NCBI RefSeq assembly: GCF_014466955.1
Contig: NZ_AP023396.1
Coordinates: 2,666,001 to 2,730,000 of the forward strand
Origin: Nocardia wallacei
GTDB taxonomy: Bacteria; Actinomycetota; Actinomycetes; Mycobacteriales; Mycobacteriaceae
Direction of reading: 5' to 3'
DNA length: 64,000 bases
The position numbers were made by a program, and so were the translations under genes. This document shows, in pieces, positions 17,010-25,839 of this stretch (position 1 is the first letter of the stretch; each line of letters starts with the position of its first letter). The notes under the pieces are model-generated. The model did no database searches and was not told the origin of the DNA. It was given only the letters and a program-made list of their open reading frames with translations.

Positions 17010-17353
17010 TCCCCGCGACCGCGACCCGCTGGAACAGGCTCGATCCCACGCGATCGTGGCCCGCTGGAGTGGTCTCGGCGCTACGTGATCGCGGCTCGTT
17101 GGAGCGGTCTCGAACGCACGCGATCGTGGCTCGCTGAAACCGTCCCGGTCAGACGCGATTGCGGTCCGCTGGAGCGGTCTCGGCGCTACGTGATCGCGGC
17201 CCGTTGGAGCGGTCTCGAACGCACGCGATCGTGGCTCGCTGAAACGGTCCCGGTCAGACGGGATCGTGGCCCGCTGGAGCGGTCTCGGCGCTACGTGATT
17301 GCGGCCCGCGGGAACAGTCTCGGCGTTACGTGATTGCGGTCCGTAGGAACAGG
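16991..17353. repeat. 35-bp tandem array growing from the MerR-HEAT gene's 3' end
   Basis: About ten imperfect 35-bp units, each roughly of the form CCCGCTGGAGCGGTCTCGG plus a GTGATCGCGG-like half. The first unit (16991-17024) contains the last codons and TGA of the MerR-HEAT gene. Units 2-4 and 5-7 are near copies, giving a 105-bp higher-order repeat. There is no conserved open frame across units and no spacer variation, so it is not a CRISPR array. Confidence 0.85.
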
Positions 17354-17426
17354 TGAAACACCACGGTCGTGCGCCGTTCGACCGGGCCGTCCGGTTCGGC
17401 GTGGGCCGGGCGGGTATGTGGCGGTT

Positions 17427-18815
17427 ATGCCTACTTCCCTGAGACGGGCCGTGAGCACGCGCCTGCTGTACTTCTTCATCCTGGGCGATGTGCTCGGCGC
17501 CGGGGTGTACGTGCTGATCGGTTCGGTGGCGGCGGCGTCGGGAGGTGCGGTCTGGTTGCCGCTGGCGATCGCGCTCGGGCTGGCGACGCTCACCGCGGGG
17601 TCGTATGCCGAACTCGCGACGAAGTATCCGCGGGCGGGTGGTTCGGCGCACTACGCGACCCTGGCGTTCGGGCCCGCGGCCGGATCGCTGGTCGGGTTCT
17701 GCATGCTCGCGGCCGGAGTGGTGTCGGTGGGCGCGCTGGCGCGGGCGTTCGCGGGGGAGTATCTGCAGGCGCTCGTGTCGGCGCCGACGGCCGTGGTGAT
17801 CGTCGTGTTCCTGGTCGCGCTCGCGCTGCTCAACATTCGCGGGATCAAGGAGTCGCTGCGCGCCAACGTCGCGGCGAGTCTGGTCGAACTCGGCGGGCTG
17901 CTGCTCATCATCGGGCTGGGGGCGTGGCTGGTCGTCCGGGGTGACGCCGATCCGGAGCGGCTCACCCACGTGGGGACCGCCGAGCAGGGCGCCGTCCCGG
18001 CGGTGCTGGCCGGAACCGTGCTCGCCTTCTACTCCTTCGTCGGCTTCGAGACCTCGGTGAACCTCGCCGAGGAGGTGCGCGACCCCCGGCGCTCCTATCC
18101 CACGGCGTTGTTCGGCGCGCTGCTCACCGCGGGCGCGGTGTACGTGCTGGTGGGTGTGGTCGCCAGCGCCGCCGTGCCCACGGACGAACTCGCGCGCTCC
18201 AGCGGTCCGCTGCTCGAGGTGGTGCGGCGCGCCGGTGGCGTGCCCGAGCGGCTGTTCAGTGTGATCGCGCTGGTCGCGGTCGCCAACGGGGCACTGCTGA
18301 CCGGCATCATGGCCTCGCGGCTCGCCTACGGCATGGCCCGCGACGGACTGCTGCCCGCGGTCCTGACCCGCTTGCTGCCCGGCCGCCGCACACCGTGGGT
18401 GGCGGTCGTCGCGACCTCGGGCGTCTCGCTGATCCTCGCGCTCACCGGCGAGGTCGCCGCGCTGGCCGAGACGCTCGTGCTGCTGCTGCTCGTCGTGTTC
18501 GCGGCGGTGAACTGCTCGGTACTGGTGCAGCGGCGGCATCCGGTCGGCAACGACCATTTCCGGATCCCCACCGTCGTCCCGTGGCTCGGACTCGCCTCGT
18601 GCCTGTACCTGTTCACCCGCATCGAAGCCGCGGTGTGGGCGCGCGGGCTGATCCTGGTCGGCGTGGGCATCGTGCTCGCTGTCGTGAACGCGTTGCGGGC
18701 CAGGCGGGGCAGCGCGCCGAATTCCCATGACGGACAACGGGTCCGACGCGACCTGGACGACGGTGGCCCCGGTGACGGCGACGGTGGCCGGACGAGCGTG
18801 TCACCGGTAGCGTAG
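17427..18815 (+). CDS. APC family amino acid permease
   Basis: A 462-residue inner-membrane transporter with about 12 segments. It begins LLYFFILGDVLGAGVYVLIGSVAAASGG, the unwound first helix typical of APC carriers, and contains YAELATKYPRAGGSAHYATLAFG and the FYSFVGFETSVNLAEEVRDPRRSYP motif of segment 6. The substrate is probably an amino acid or polyamine; the motif does not resolve which. ATG 17427 was chosen because upstream sequence is tandem repeat. The C-terminal tail of about 35 residues is hydrophilic and Asp/Gly-rich. Confidence 0.86.
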   Translation: MPTSLRRAVSTRLLYFFILGDVLGAGVYVLIGSVAAASGGAVWLPLAIALGLATLTAGSYAELATKYPRAGGSAHYATLAFGPAAGSLVGFCMLAAGVVSVGALARAFAGEYLQALVSAPTAVVIVVFLVALALLNIRGIKESLRANVAASLVELGGLLLIIGLGAWLVVRGDADPERLTHVGTAEQGAVPAVLAGTVLAFYSFVGFETSVNLAEEVRDPRRSYPTALFGALLTAGAVYVLVGVVASAAVPTDELARSSGPLLEVVRRAGGVPERLFSVIALVAVANGALLTGIMASRLAYGMARDGLLPAVLTRLLPGRRTPWVAVVATSGVSLILALTGEVAALAETLVLLLLVVFAAVNCSVLVQRRHPVGNDHFRIPTVVPWLGLASCLYLFTRIEAAVWARGLILVGVGIVLAVVNALRARRGSAPNSHDGQRVRRDLDDGGPGDGDGGRTSVSPVA

Positions 18816-18888
18816 TTACGCGAACGAGTGGACACAGTGCGGCGCGAGTGTGGTTGGCAGACAGCACTGTTCGAGGGAAGGCGGCGGT

Positions 18889-19695
18889 ATGGACCCGCGG
18901 TTCCGGCTGGATGACACCATCGACATGAACACGCCCAGTATCGCGCGGATGTACGACTACGTCCTCGGCGGCGGGGCGAACTTCGAGACCGACCGGCAGG
19001 CCGCGGACGCGATCCCGGAGGGCATGCCCGGCAGCCGGGAGTGGGCGCGGGCGAACCGGTTCTTCGTCGGCCGGGCCGTCACCGCCCTGAGCGAGCTGGG
19101 TTTCGACCAGTTCCTCGACCTCGGCTCCGGCGCGCCGACGGTGGGCAGCCCGCACGAGATCGCGTTGCGGCACAACCCCGCCGCCCGGGTCGCCTACGTC
19201 GAACGCGAGCCGGTGGCCGTCGAGTACGCCAACAAGATGCTCGCCGACCAACCGCAGGTCTCGATGACCTGGGCCGACCTGCGCGACATCGACAGCGTGC
19301 TGGCCGCGCCCGGCGTGGCGGGCCTGCTCGACTTCGACCGGCCCGTCGCCGTGCTGGCCATGGCCGTGCTCGACCTGCTCGAGGACATCGACCCCGCCGA
19401 ACTGACCGCCGCGTACCGCGATGCGTGCAGCGCCGGTAGCGCCCTGGGCATTTCGCACGCCGTCGGGCTGACGCTGACGCTCGAACAGCAGGAACAGGTG
19501 CTGTCGGTCATGCGGCGCACCAACACTCCCGGCGCGGGCTTCGGCACCATCGACGACGTCGCCGCCTTGCTGGACGGCTACACGCTGCTCGAGCCGGGCA
19601 TCGTCCCGGTGGGCGCCTGGCGGCCGCTGGATCCGGTCGACGAGGCGGACGCGCGGCGGGCCAACTACGTGGGCGCCGTCGGCGTCAAGGCGTGA
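18889..19695 (+). CDS. SAM-dependent methyltransferase, SAV2177/DUF574 family
   Basis: A 268-residue class I methyltransferase of the large actinobacterial SAV2177 family. Typical features are the opening DPRFRLDDTIDMNTPSIARMYDYVLGGGANFETDR, the SAM loop FLDLGSGAPTVGSPHEIA and the acidic strand-end VAYVEREPVAVEYA. The FLDLGSG motif with the conserved N-terminal MYDYxLGG phrase identifies the family; substrates are mostly unknown. ATG 18889 has GAGGGAAGG upstream. It stands alone, 73 bp after the permease. Confidence 0.88.
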   Translation: MDPRFRLDDTIDMNTPSIARMYDYVLGGGANFETDRQAADAIPEGMPGSREWARANRFFVGRAVTALSELGFDQFLDLGSGAPTVGSPHEIALRHNPAARVAYVEREPVAVEYANKMLADQPQVSMTWADLRDIDSVLAAPGVAGLLDFDRPVAVLAMAVLDLLEDIDPAELTAAYRDACSAGSALGISHAVGLTLTLEQQEQVLSVMRRTNTPGAGFGTIDDVAALLDGYTLLEPGIVPVGAWRPLDPVDEADARRANYVGAVGVKA

Positions 19696-19742
19696 CCACC
19701 CCGGCGATCTAACAGAGCCGGCCGGCCTCGGCTTGGGAAAAC

Positions 19743-20190
19743 TCACAGTGTGGGTGGTGGGCGTCTCAGGTGTGGTGACAGAGCACGCAACACCCGCTGG
19801 GAAGGCCCCTTGACGATAGCTACGCTGTGCGAGTTCATCCGACTCGAGGACGAGGTCCGTGAAAACCCTTCTGGCAGTTCTAGCAACCGTGCTCGTCAGC
19901 ACCGCGGTGCTGGCCACCCACCCCGCCACCGCGGCACCACCCCCACCCGCCGCACCCGGCCCCTCCCCCCTGCAGGAATGGATCGACAACACCATCCCCG
20001 CACCCCCACTCGACCCCGCACCCCCCGCCGCCCCCACCCCCCAGCACCTCACCAGCGACGACCAGACCACCCTCTGGAAATCCGTCCTGTCCACCCCCAC
20101 CGGCGACCCCACCTTCGACACCTGGCCCACCGGACTCGACACCCTCACCCCCGGCCACATCATCGAAACCCGCGACGTCACCGCGACCGC
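19743..20190 (+). repeat. 448-bp inverted repeat, left copy
   Basis: This segment and 22348-22795 (opposite strand) appear identical over their whole 448 bp. It covers 116 bp of promoter and leader (beginning TCACAGTGTGGGTGG) and the first 110 or so codons of the lipase, including the signal peptide. Its codons are unusually rich in C at the third position compared with the rest of the gene. Confidence 0.9.
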
Positions 20191-21226
20191 GGCGATGCGC
20201 ATGGCGACGCCCATCTCGCGCGCGCTGCTGCTGAAGTACCGCTCCACCTCCGCGACCGGCACGCCGTCGTTCGGCACCGCCACGCTGATCACCCCGGCGG
20301 CCCCGTGGACGGGTCCCGGCCCGCAGCCGGTGCAGGTGAACGCGCTGCCGATCAATTCCCTCGGCGCGCACTGCACGCCGGGGTACCAGATGTCGCACGG
20401 CCTGCTGGAGAAGCCCAATACCGATCTCACGGTGTTCATGCCGTCCATCTGGTGGGCTCTCGGCCAGGGACACGCGGTCCTCGTGCCCGATCACGAAGGT
20501 CCCCTGATGGCCTACGCCGAGCCCAACGTCGCCGGGCACATGATTCTCGATGCGATCCGGGCCACCCGGACGGTGGACGACAACGCGTTCGGCGCGAGCC
20601 GTTTCGTGGTCAGCGGCTACTCGGGTGGCGCGATCGCCTCGTACGCGACGGCCATGCTGCTCGACGAGTACGCGCCGGAACTGGCGGAGGTCGTCGTGGG
20701 CGCGGCCGCGGGCGGGGTGGTCACCGACAACCGCAATGTCGCTCACCGGTTCAACGGCAACATCTCCTCGGGGATCCTGCTGTCGGTGGCGCTGGCCGTG
20801 GCCCGCGAGCACCCGGAGATGTTGCAGTACACCAATCATCTCGCGCAGTGGGTGGCGTCCTCGCCGATCAAGGACATCTGCGGCGACGCCGACGGCCCGC
20901 TCGGCGTGGTCGGTTTCCCGATGGATGTCGTGGCGAATGTCGGCAATTCGCTCGACGGCGCCTTCGCCGACGAGATGTTCGCCCGGCTGGATCTCGTCGG
21001 CCGCACCTCGGCGGTGCCGCTGTACATCTACCACGGCGCCCACGATCCGTGGATTCCGCTCGACGACGCTCAGCGCACGCATCGCCAGCAGTGCGGCCGT
21101 GGCGTCGCGTCCGTCTTCCGGGTGGTGCCCGGCGAGCATCTGATCGGGTACGCCACCGGCTCCCCGGGGCTCGACGACTGGCTGCTCGCGCGGTTGCGCG
21201 GCGAACCGGCGCCGCGCGAATGCTGA
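19859..21226 (+). CDS. secreted LIP-family lipase, copy 1
   Basis: A 455-residue exported lipase of the secretory LIP family (Candida LIP-like, common in Nocardia). Residues 1-26 form a signal peptide (LLAVLATVLVSTAVLATHPATA-A). The mature enzyme has the nucleophile motif GYSGG near 253-257, the acid in GAHDPWIP near 395 and the histidine in VPGEHLIG near 424. Conserved NALPINSLGAHCTPGY and DHEGPLMAYAEPNVAGH are family hallmarks. GTG 19859. Its first 110 residues match the convergent paralogue exactly, whereas the rest differs, indicating gene conversion or recent duplication with a different catalytic part. Confidence 0.88.
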   Translation: MKTLLAVLATVLVSTAVLATHPATAAPPPPAAPGPSPLQEWIDNTIPAPPLDPAPPAAPTPQHLTSDDQTTLWKSVLSTPTGDPTFDTWPTGLDTLTPGHIIETRDVTATAAMRMATPISRALLLKYRSTSATGTPSFGTATLITPAAPWTGPGPQPVQVNALPINSLGAHCTPGYQMSHGLLEKPNTDLTVFMPSIWWALGQGHAVLVPDHEGPLMAYAEPNVAGHMILDAIRATRTVDDNAFGASRFVVSGYSGGAIASYATAMLLDEYAPELAEVVVGAAAGGVVTDNRNVAHRFNGNISSGILLSVALAVAREHPEMLQYTNHLAQWVASSPIKDICGDADGPLGVVGFPMDVVANVGNSLDGAFADEMFARLDLVGRTSAVPLYIYHGAHDPWIPLDDAQRTHRQQCGRGVASVFRVVPGEHLIGYATGSPGLDDWLLARLRGEPAPREC

Positions 21227-21253
21227 GGGGCACAACGGAATAGGTAGGTAAGA

Positions 21254-21304
21254 GAGCGCCCACCCGGCCGCTCGTCCGTGGACGAGTACGGCGGGTGGGC
21301 GCTC
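21254..21304. terminator. bidirectional terminator between convergent lipases
   Basis: GAGCGCCCACCCG (21254-21266) pairs perfectly with CGGGTGGGCGCTC (21292-21304); a second stem CTCGTC/GACGAG sits in the loop at 21271-21286. It lies in the 88-bp gap between two convergent genes, so it can end transcription from both sides. Confidence 0.8.
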
Positions 21305-21314
21305 GACTATCGGG

Positions 21315-22679
21315 CTACGCGCATTCGTTCGGCGCGGGCTCGCCGCGCAGCCGGGCGTCGATCCAGTCGGTGGATCCGGCGCCGCCGTTGAGCATGGCGG
21401 AGACGTGTTCGCCCGGCACCGTGCGGAACTGCGCCGCGACGCCGAGCGCGCACTGCCGCTGATACATCTGCCGCGGGCCCTGGATCGGAATCCAGAAATC
21501 GTCGGCGCCATGGTAGATGTACAGCGGCACAGCCGATGTGCGGTCGGTCAGGTCGGTCAGCCGCTCGATGTGCTCGGCGATATCGCTCTCGAGCGGTTGG
21601 TCGATGTTCGTCGCGACCTCCATCGGGATGCCCACCGCGCCGAGCGGGCCGTCCGCCTCGCCGCAGATGTTCTTCAGTGGCGAGGTCGCCACCCACCGGG
21701 CGAGGTTGTTCATGTACTGCAGCATCTCGGGATGTTCGCGCGAGATCGCCAGCGACACCGAGAGCAGGATTCCGGAGGCGCTGCGGCCGTTGAACACGTG
21801 GGCGACCGCGCCGTAGTCGGTCACCAATCCGCCCACGGACGCGCCGACGAGCACATCCGCCAGTTCGGGTGCGTACTCCGGCAGCAACATCGCGGTCGCG
21901 TAGGAGGCGATCGATCCGCCCGAGTAACCGGCGACCGCGAAACGGCTGGCGCCGAACTCTTCCGGGAACAGCGATCGCACGGCTCGCATGGCATCGAGGG
22001 TCATGTGCCCGGCGACGGTGGGCTCGGCGTAGGCCACCAGCGGGCCCTCGTGGTCGGGCACCAGGATGGCCTGGCCCTTGTTCAGCGCGTCCGCCACACC
22101 CGGCAGGAAGACGTTGATGCCGTTGTTGTCGCGACGGCCGTGCGCGATCGTGTAGCCGGGGGTGCACTGCAGACCGAGTGCGTTGATCGGCATGGTGTCC
22201 ACCCGCACCGGCCGCGGGTCCGGACCCGGCCACGCGACGGCGGGCACGAGGAATGTCGCGGTGCCGAACGAGGGTGTGCCCGTCGCGGAGGTGGAGCGGT
22301 ACTTCACCAGCAGCGCCCGCGCGATCGGGGCGTTGACGAGCGTGGCGGCGGTCGCGGTGACGTCGCGGGTTTCGATGATGTGGCCGGGGGTGAGGGTGTC
22401 GAGTCCGGTGGGCCAGGTGTCGAAGGTGGGGTCGCCGGTGGGGGTGGACAGGACGGATTTCCAGAGGGTGGTCTGGTCGTCGCTGGTGAGGTGCTGGGGG
22501 GTGGGGGCGGCGGGGGGTGCGGGGTCGAGTGGGGGTGCGGGGATGGTGTTGTCGATCCATTCCTGCAGGGGGGAGGGGCCGGGTGCGGCGGGTGGGGGTG
22601 GTGCCGCGGTGGCGGGGTGGGTGGCCAGCACCGCGGTGCTGACGAGCACGGTTGCTAGAACTGCCAGAAGGGTTTTCAC
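21315..22679 (-). CDS. secreted LIP-family lipase, copy 2
   Basis: A 454-residue paralogue of the convergent lipase at 19859. The signal peptide and first 110 or so residues are identical, then the mature enzyme diverges: nucleophile motif GYSGG (in FAVAGYSGGSIASYATA), acid in GADDFWIP and histidine in VPGEHVSA. The middle contains NALGLQCTPGYTIAHG in place of the paralogue's NSLGAHCTPGYQMSHG. It should hydrolyse acylglycerols or similar esters outside the cell. Promoter and start region (GTG 22679) lie within the right inverted-repeat copy, so both genes probably respond to the same signals. Confidence 0.88.
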   Translation of the reverse strand: MKTLLAVLATVLVSTAVLATHPATAAPPPPAAPGPSPLQEWIDNTIPAPPLDPAPPAAPTPQHLTSDDQTTLWKSVLSTPTGDPTFDTWPTGLDTLTPGHIIETRDVTATAATLVNAPIARALLVKYRSTSATGTPSFGTATFLVPAVAWPGPDPRPVRVDTMPINALGLQCTPGYTIAHGRRDNNGINVFLPGVADALNKGQAILVPDHEGPLVAYAEPTVAGHMTLDAMRAVRSLFPEEFGASRFAVAGYSGGSIASYATAMLLPEYAPELADVLVGASVGGLVTDYGAVAHVFNGRSASGILLSVSLAISREHPEMLQYMNNLARWVATSPLKNICGEADGPLGAVGIPMEVATNIDQPLESDIAEHIERLTDLTDRTSAVPLYIYHGADDFWIPIQGPRQMYQRQCALGVAAQFRTVPGEHVSAMLNGGAGSTDWIDARLRGEPAPNECA

Positions 22680-22795
22680 GGACCTCGTCCTCGAGTCGGA
22701 TGAACTCGCACAGCGTAGCTATCGTCAAGGGGCCTTCCCAGCGGGTGTTGCGTGCTCTGTCACCACACCTGAGACGCCCACCACCCACACTGTGA
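22348..22795 (-). repeat. 448-bp inverted repeat, right copy
   Basis: Mirror of 19743-20190, same length, no difference found by eye. It carries the promoter, signal peptide and N-terminal segment of the second lipase. Recombination between the copies would invert the 2.16 kb between them and exchange the two catalytic regions between their flanks. Confidence 0.9.
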
Positions 22796-22945
22796 CCGGC
22801 CCCAACAGGGCTGTGGTCGCTCATCACGGCCGGGTCCGCGCGGTTCCCATCGTTGACAAGTGTCGGATGTCACGCGCTGCCGCGCGGCCTGTGGGCCGGA
22901 CCGCGCCGCCGGTCATGCCGAAGGTTTGCCCGGCCCCATCGAGCG

Positions 22946-23530
22946 CTAGCGGAGTTCGTCGGGCGAGGCGACGACGACCCCGTACAGGTCGGTGATGGTG
23001 GCCAGGGCGCTGTGGTGCACCTCGTCGGCGGTCAGATCGGTGCTCGCGACGGGCAGTGAGCGGGTCGCTGTGGCCTGCGCGACGACCGTGGGGCGGTGAC
23101 CGCGCAGGAAGGCGCCCTGCGCGGTGAACGTCACGCACATGTGCGTCATCCAGCCCGCGATCACCACGTCGCCGCCCGCCGGGAGATGGGTGTCGAGGTC
23201 GGTGTCGTGGAAGGCGTCCGGGGCGTGCTTGACGACGACGGGCTCACCATCGATCGGCGCGAGGCGGGGATGGATCGCGCCGATCTCGGCGCGGATGTCG
23301 TAGGGCGTGCCGGGGCCGCCGTCGTGCATCACGTGCACCACCCCGGCGCCCTCCAGACGGGCGCGGTCGAGCAGGCGGGCGGCGGTCTCGAGCGCGGCCT
23401 CCCAGCCGTCGAGTTCCATCACGCCGCGGGTGTAGGTGTTCTGGAAATCGATCAGCAGCAGGGTCGAATTCGCCAGTTCGGCCGGAGTCTGGTCGAGACC
23501 CTGGATTTCGCGCAGCGTGGTTCGGGACAT
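22946..23530 (-). CDS. isochorismatase-family cysteine hydrolase
   Basis: A 194-residue hydrolase with the family triad visible: Asp28 in LLIDFQN, Lys101 in VVVKHAPDAF and Cys132 in WMTHMCVTF. The cis-peptide region before Cys is intact. A free catalytic cysteine indicates an amidase-like member (nicotinamidase or N-carbamoyl type) rather than true isochorismatase; the substrate is unknown. ATG 23530. It is divergent from a GlxA-type AraC regulator with a 141-bp gap, a pairing often seen where the regulator controls the hydrolase. Confidence 0.85.
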   Translation of the reverse strand: MSRTTLREIQGLDQTPAELANSTLLLIDFQNTYTRGVMELDGWEAALETAARLLDRARLEGAGVVHVMHDGGPGTPYDIRAEIGAIHPRLAPIDGEPVVVKHAPDAFHDTDLDTHLPAGGDVVIAGWMTHMCVTFTAQGAFLRGHRPTVVAQATATRSLPVASTDLTADEVHHSALATITDLYGVVVASPDELR

Positions 23531-23671
23531 GGGTAAACCGCCTGGAAGTAGTAGGGAGGGGGAGCGGCACGCCGGGGGCGTCGGCCGTGATCACCACGGT
23601 ATGCACCGCGGCGAGTGTCGGCAATGACGCATAACATGCAGATACCGACATCATCGGGTGAAGGAGTTTCC

Positions 23672-24685
23672 GTGCCGCACATGCCGCGACGCCGCATCGT
23701 CATCGTCGTCTTCGAGGGCGTCGACCTGCTCGACATCACCGGCCCGCCAGAGGTTTTCGCACTCGCGCGGCGCGAGACCGAGGACGCGGCGGACTACGAG
23801 GTCGTCCTGGCCGCGCGCACCCTGGACCCGGTCACCACCGGCGCCCGCGTGCGGGTGCTGCCCGACATCACCTTCGATCGCGCCGCGGCCGAGCACATCG
23901 ACACGCTCGTCGTGCCCGGTGCCGTGGAGACCGACGGCGCGGGCCGGGTCCGCCCGGTCATCGATCCGGACCTGGTGGCCTGGGTGCGCAAGCTCGCCGA
24001 CCGCGCTCGCCGGGTGGCCTCCGTGTGCGTCGGCGCGCACCTGCTGGCCGCAGCGGGTCTGCTGGCGGGCAAGCGCGCCACGACGCACTGGTCCACCGCG
24101 CGCCAACTGGCCCACGACCACCCGGAGATCGAGGTCGACGCCGACCCCATCTTCATCCGGCACGGCGATGTCTGGACCGGCGCCGGAATCAGTGCGTGCC
24201 TTGACCTTTCGCTCGCGCTCATCGCCGACGACCTGGGCGAGGACGTCGCCCTGCGGGTGGCGCGGCAGCTCGTCATGTACCTCAAGCGCCCGAGCGGGCA
24301 GAGCCAGTTCAGCGTCCCCCTCGAACAGGTCTCCGCCACCAGGCGCATCGAAGACCTGCGGCACTACATCCTGCGGCACCTGGCCGATCCGCTCACCGTC
24401 GCCGACCTCGCCGCGTACGCCCACGTCAGCGACCGCCACCTGACCCGGCTGTGCAAGACCGAACTCGGCACGACCCCGCACGCCTACATCGAATCGCTGC
24501 GCGTGGAACAGGCCCGCCGCGAACTGGAAACCTCGGATGAGACCCTCGACCGCATCGCCGCCCGCTGCGGCTTCGGCACCACCGACACCCTCGTCCGCGC
24601 CTTCCGCCGCCGCCTGAACACCACACCCACCGACTACCGCCGCCGATTCCGGACCACGGCACCGCCGCGCGCGGCGACGGCCTGA
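23672..24685 (+). CDS. GlxA-type AraC regulator (DJ-1/PfpI + AraC)
   Basis: A 337-residue transcription factor. Residues 1-180 form a DJ-1/PfpI-like domain (RRIVIVVFEGVDLLDITGPPEVF; VASVCVGAHLLAAAGLLAGKRATTHW, with the nucleophile-elbow cysteine in SVCVGA). The C-terminal 100 residues are an AraC double helix-turn-helix (VADLAAYAHVSDRHLTRLCKTELGTTPHAYI and LDRIAARCGFGTTDTLVRAFRRRLNTTPTDYRRRF). GTG 23672 has GAAGGAG upstream, better than the earlier ATG. It likely controls the divergent hydrolase. Its stop lies inside the first unit of a tandem array. Confidence 0.86.
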   Translation: MPHMPRRRIVIVVFEGVDLLDITGPPEVFALARRETEDAADYEVVLAARTLDPVTTGARVRVLPDITFDRAAAEHIDTLVVPGAVETDGAGRVRPVIDPDLVAWVRKLADRARRVASVCVGAHLLAAAGLLAGKRATTHWSTARQLAHDHPEIEVDADPIFIRHGDVWTGAGISACLDLSLALIADDLGEDVALRVARQLVMYLKRPSGQSQFSVPLEQVSATRRIEDLRHYILRHLADPLTVADLAAYAHVSDRHLTRLCKTELGTTPHAYIESLRVEQARRELETSDETLDRIAARCGFGTTDTLVRAFRRRLNTTPTDYRRRFRTTAPPRAATA

Positions 24686-24909
24686 CAGTCGGTCGGCACC
24701 CTCACGCCGCCCCGCGCGGCAACGGCCTGGCGGTTCAGTCGGTGCCATCACGTCGCCTTGTGCGGCAACGGCCTGGCGGTTCAGTCGGCACCCTCGCGTC
24801 GCTCTGTGTGGCGGCGGTCCGGTGTTTCGGGCGGTGCCCTCGCGTCGCCCTGTGTGGCGGCGGTCCAACGGTTCAGTCGGTAACACCACACCGCCGCGTG
24901 CCGCGACGT
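24658..24909. repeat. ~47-bp tandem array growing from the GlxA-type gene's 3' end
   Basis: About five degenerate units of 46-50 bp, recognisable by recurring GCGGCAACGGCCTGGCGGT and TTCAGTCGGT phrases. The first unit includes the gene's last codons and its TGA (CGACGGCCTGACAGTCGGT). It fills the whole gap to the converging sigma-factor gene. No gene is seen in it. Confidence 0.75.
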
Positions 24910-25800
24910 TCAGGCGGTGGTCCAGGGGCGCAGCTTGTGCGGGTTGCGGATTACCCAGATTCGGGTGATTCGGTCGTCGGCGATGTCGAAGGCGTAGACC
25001 GAGACGACGGCGCCGTCCTGCTCGGCCACCAGGCCCGGCTGGCCGTTCACCGTGCGTTCCAGCAGGGTGATCTCGGGGGCGCGGGCGGCGATGGCGAGCC
25101 AGGTGTGGGCGATCTGCTCGCCGCCCTCGATCGGGTGTAGGAAGGCGGGGGCCAGGCCGCCGCTGTCGGCGGTCGCGGTGGCGTGCGGGTCGAGCAGGCC
25201 GATCAGTGCCTCGATGTCGCGAGTTTCCCACGCGCGCTTGAAATCTCGCACCACCTCGGCGCGCTGCGGCGTGGCCGGACCCGGCGCGGTGCGCAGGCGG
25301 CGGCGGGCGGAGGAGGCGAGCTGGCGGCAGGCCGCGGGGGTGCGCCCGACGATGCCGGCGACCTCGGCGAAGGAGTAGCGGAACACGTCGTGCAGCACGA
25401 ACGACACCCGCTCGGCCGGCGTCATGGCATCCAGTACGACGAGGAAGGCCATGCTGATCGACTCGTCGAGGGTGACCCGATCGGCCGGATCGGCGGGCGC
25501 CGGACCGCCCAGCCACTCGCCGCGGTCGGGCACCGGCTCCGGAATCCATTCGCCCACATAGCGTTCGCGCCGGGCGCGGGCCGAGCCGAGCAGATCGAGG
25601 CAGATGCGGCTGGCGACGGTGGTGAGCCACGCGCCCGGCGCGGCGACCTCGCGCCGTTGCGCTTCCGGCAGCGCGTACCACCGCGCGTAGGTCTCCTGGA
25701 CCACATCCTCGGCCTCGGCGAGCGAACCGAGCAGCCGGTAGGCCAGATTGATCAGCTGGCGGCGCTCGCTGATCACCGCGCGCAGGTGCGGGTCGGTCAT
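24910..25800 (-). CDS. ECF41-type sigma factor with SnoaL-like C-terminal domain
   Basis: A 296-residue ECF sigma factor. Sigma-2 spans about 8-75 (LAYRLLGSLAEAEDVVQETYARWY), sigma-4 about 108-165 (DAMTPAERVSFVLHDVFRYSFAEVAGIVGRTPAACRQLASRAR-like). The linker has WIPEP at 85-89 and the C-terminal domain ends with NPHKL, matching the WLPEP and NPDKL signatures of group ECF41, whose SnoaL-like tail regulates the factor in place of an anti-sigma protein. ATG 25800 has AAGGAG upstream. A matching ECF41 promoter lies just upstream, implying autoregulation. It is divergent from an FMN-reductase/SnoaL operon. Confidence 0.88.
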   Translation of the reverse strand: MTDPHLRAVISERRQLINLAYRLLGSLAEAEDVVQETYARWYALPEAQRREVAAPGAWLTTVASRICLDLLGSARARRERYVGEWIPEPVPDRGEWLGGPAPADPADRVTLDESISMAFLVVLDAMTPAERVSFVLHDVFRYSFAEVAGIVGRTPAACRQLASSARRRLRTAPGPATPQRAEVVRDFKRAWETRDIEALIGLLDPHATATADSGGLAPAFLHPIEGGEQIAHTWLAIAARAPEITLLERTVNGQPGLVAEQDGAVVSVYAFDIADDRITRIWVIRNPHKLRPWTTA

Positions 25801-25839
25801 GGTTCGGCTCCTTCGGTCGGTGCGGCCCTCACCCGATAC

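Noticed and set aside
16991..17353. Possible CRISPR array
   Set aside because: Units are contiguous with no unique spacers, units differ gradually, and no cas gene is near.
15312..18737. Minus-strand open frame of 1141 codons across the HEAT, MerR-HEAT, repeat array and permease region
   Set aside because: Low-complexity Arg/His/Gln-rich translation, opposite to three well-supported genes; a typical antisense shadow in GC-rich DNA.
22946..24685. Siderophore or chorismate pathway because of the isochorismatase-like gene
   Set aside because: The hydrolase carries the Cys-Asp-Lys triad of amidase-type members and no other siderophore gene is present.
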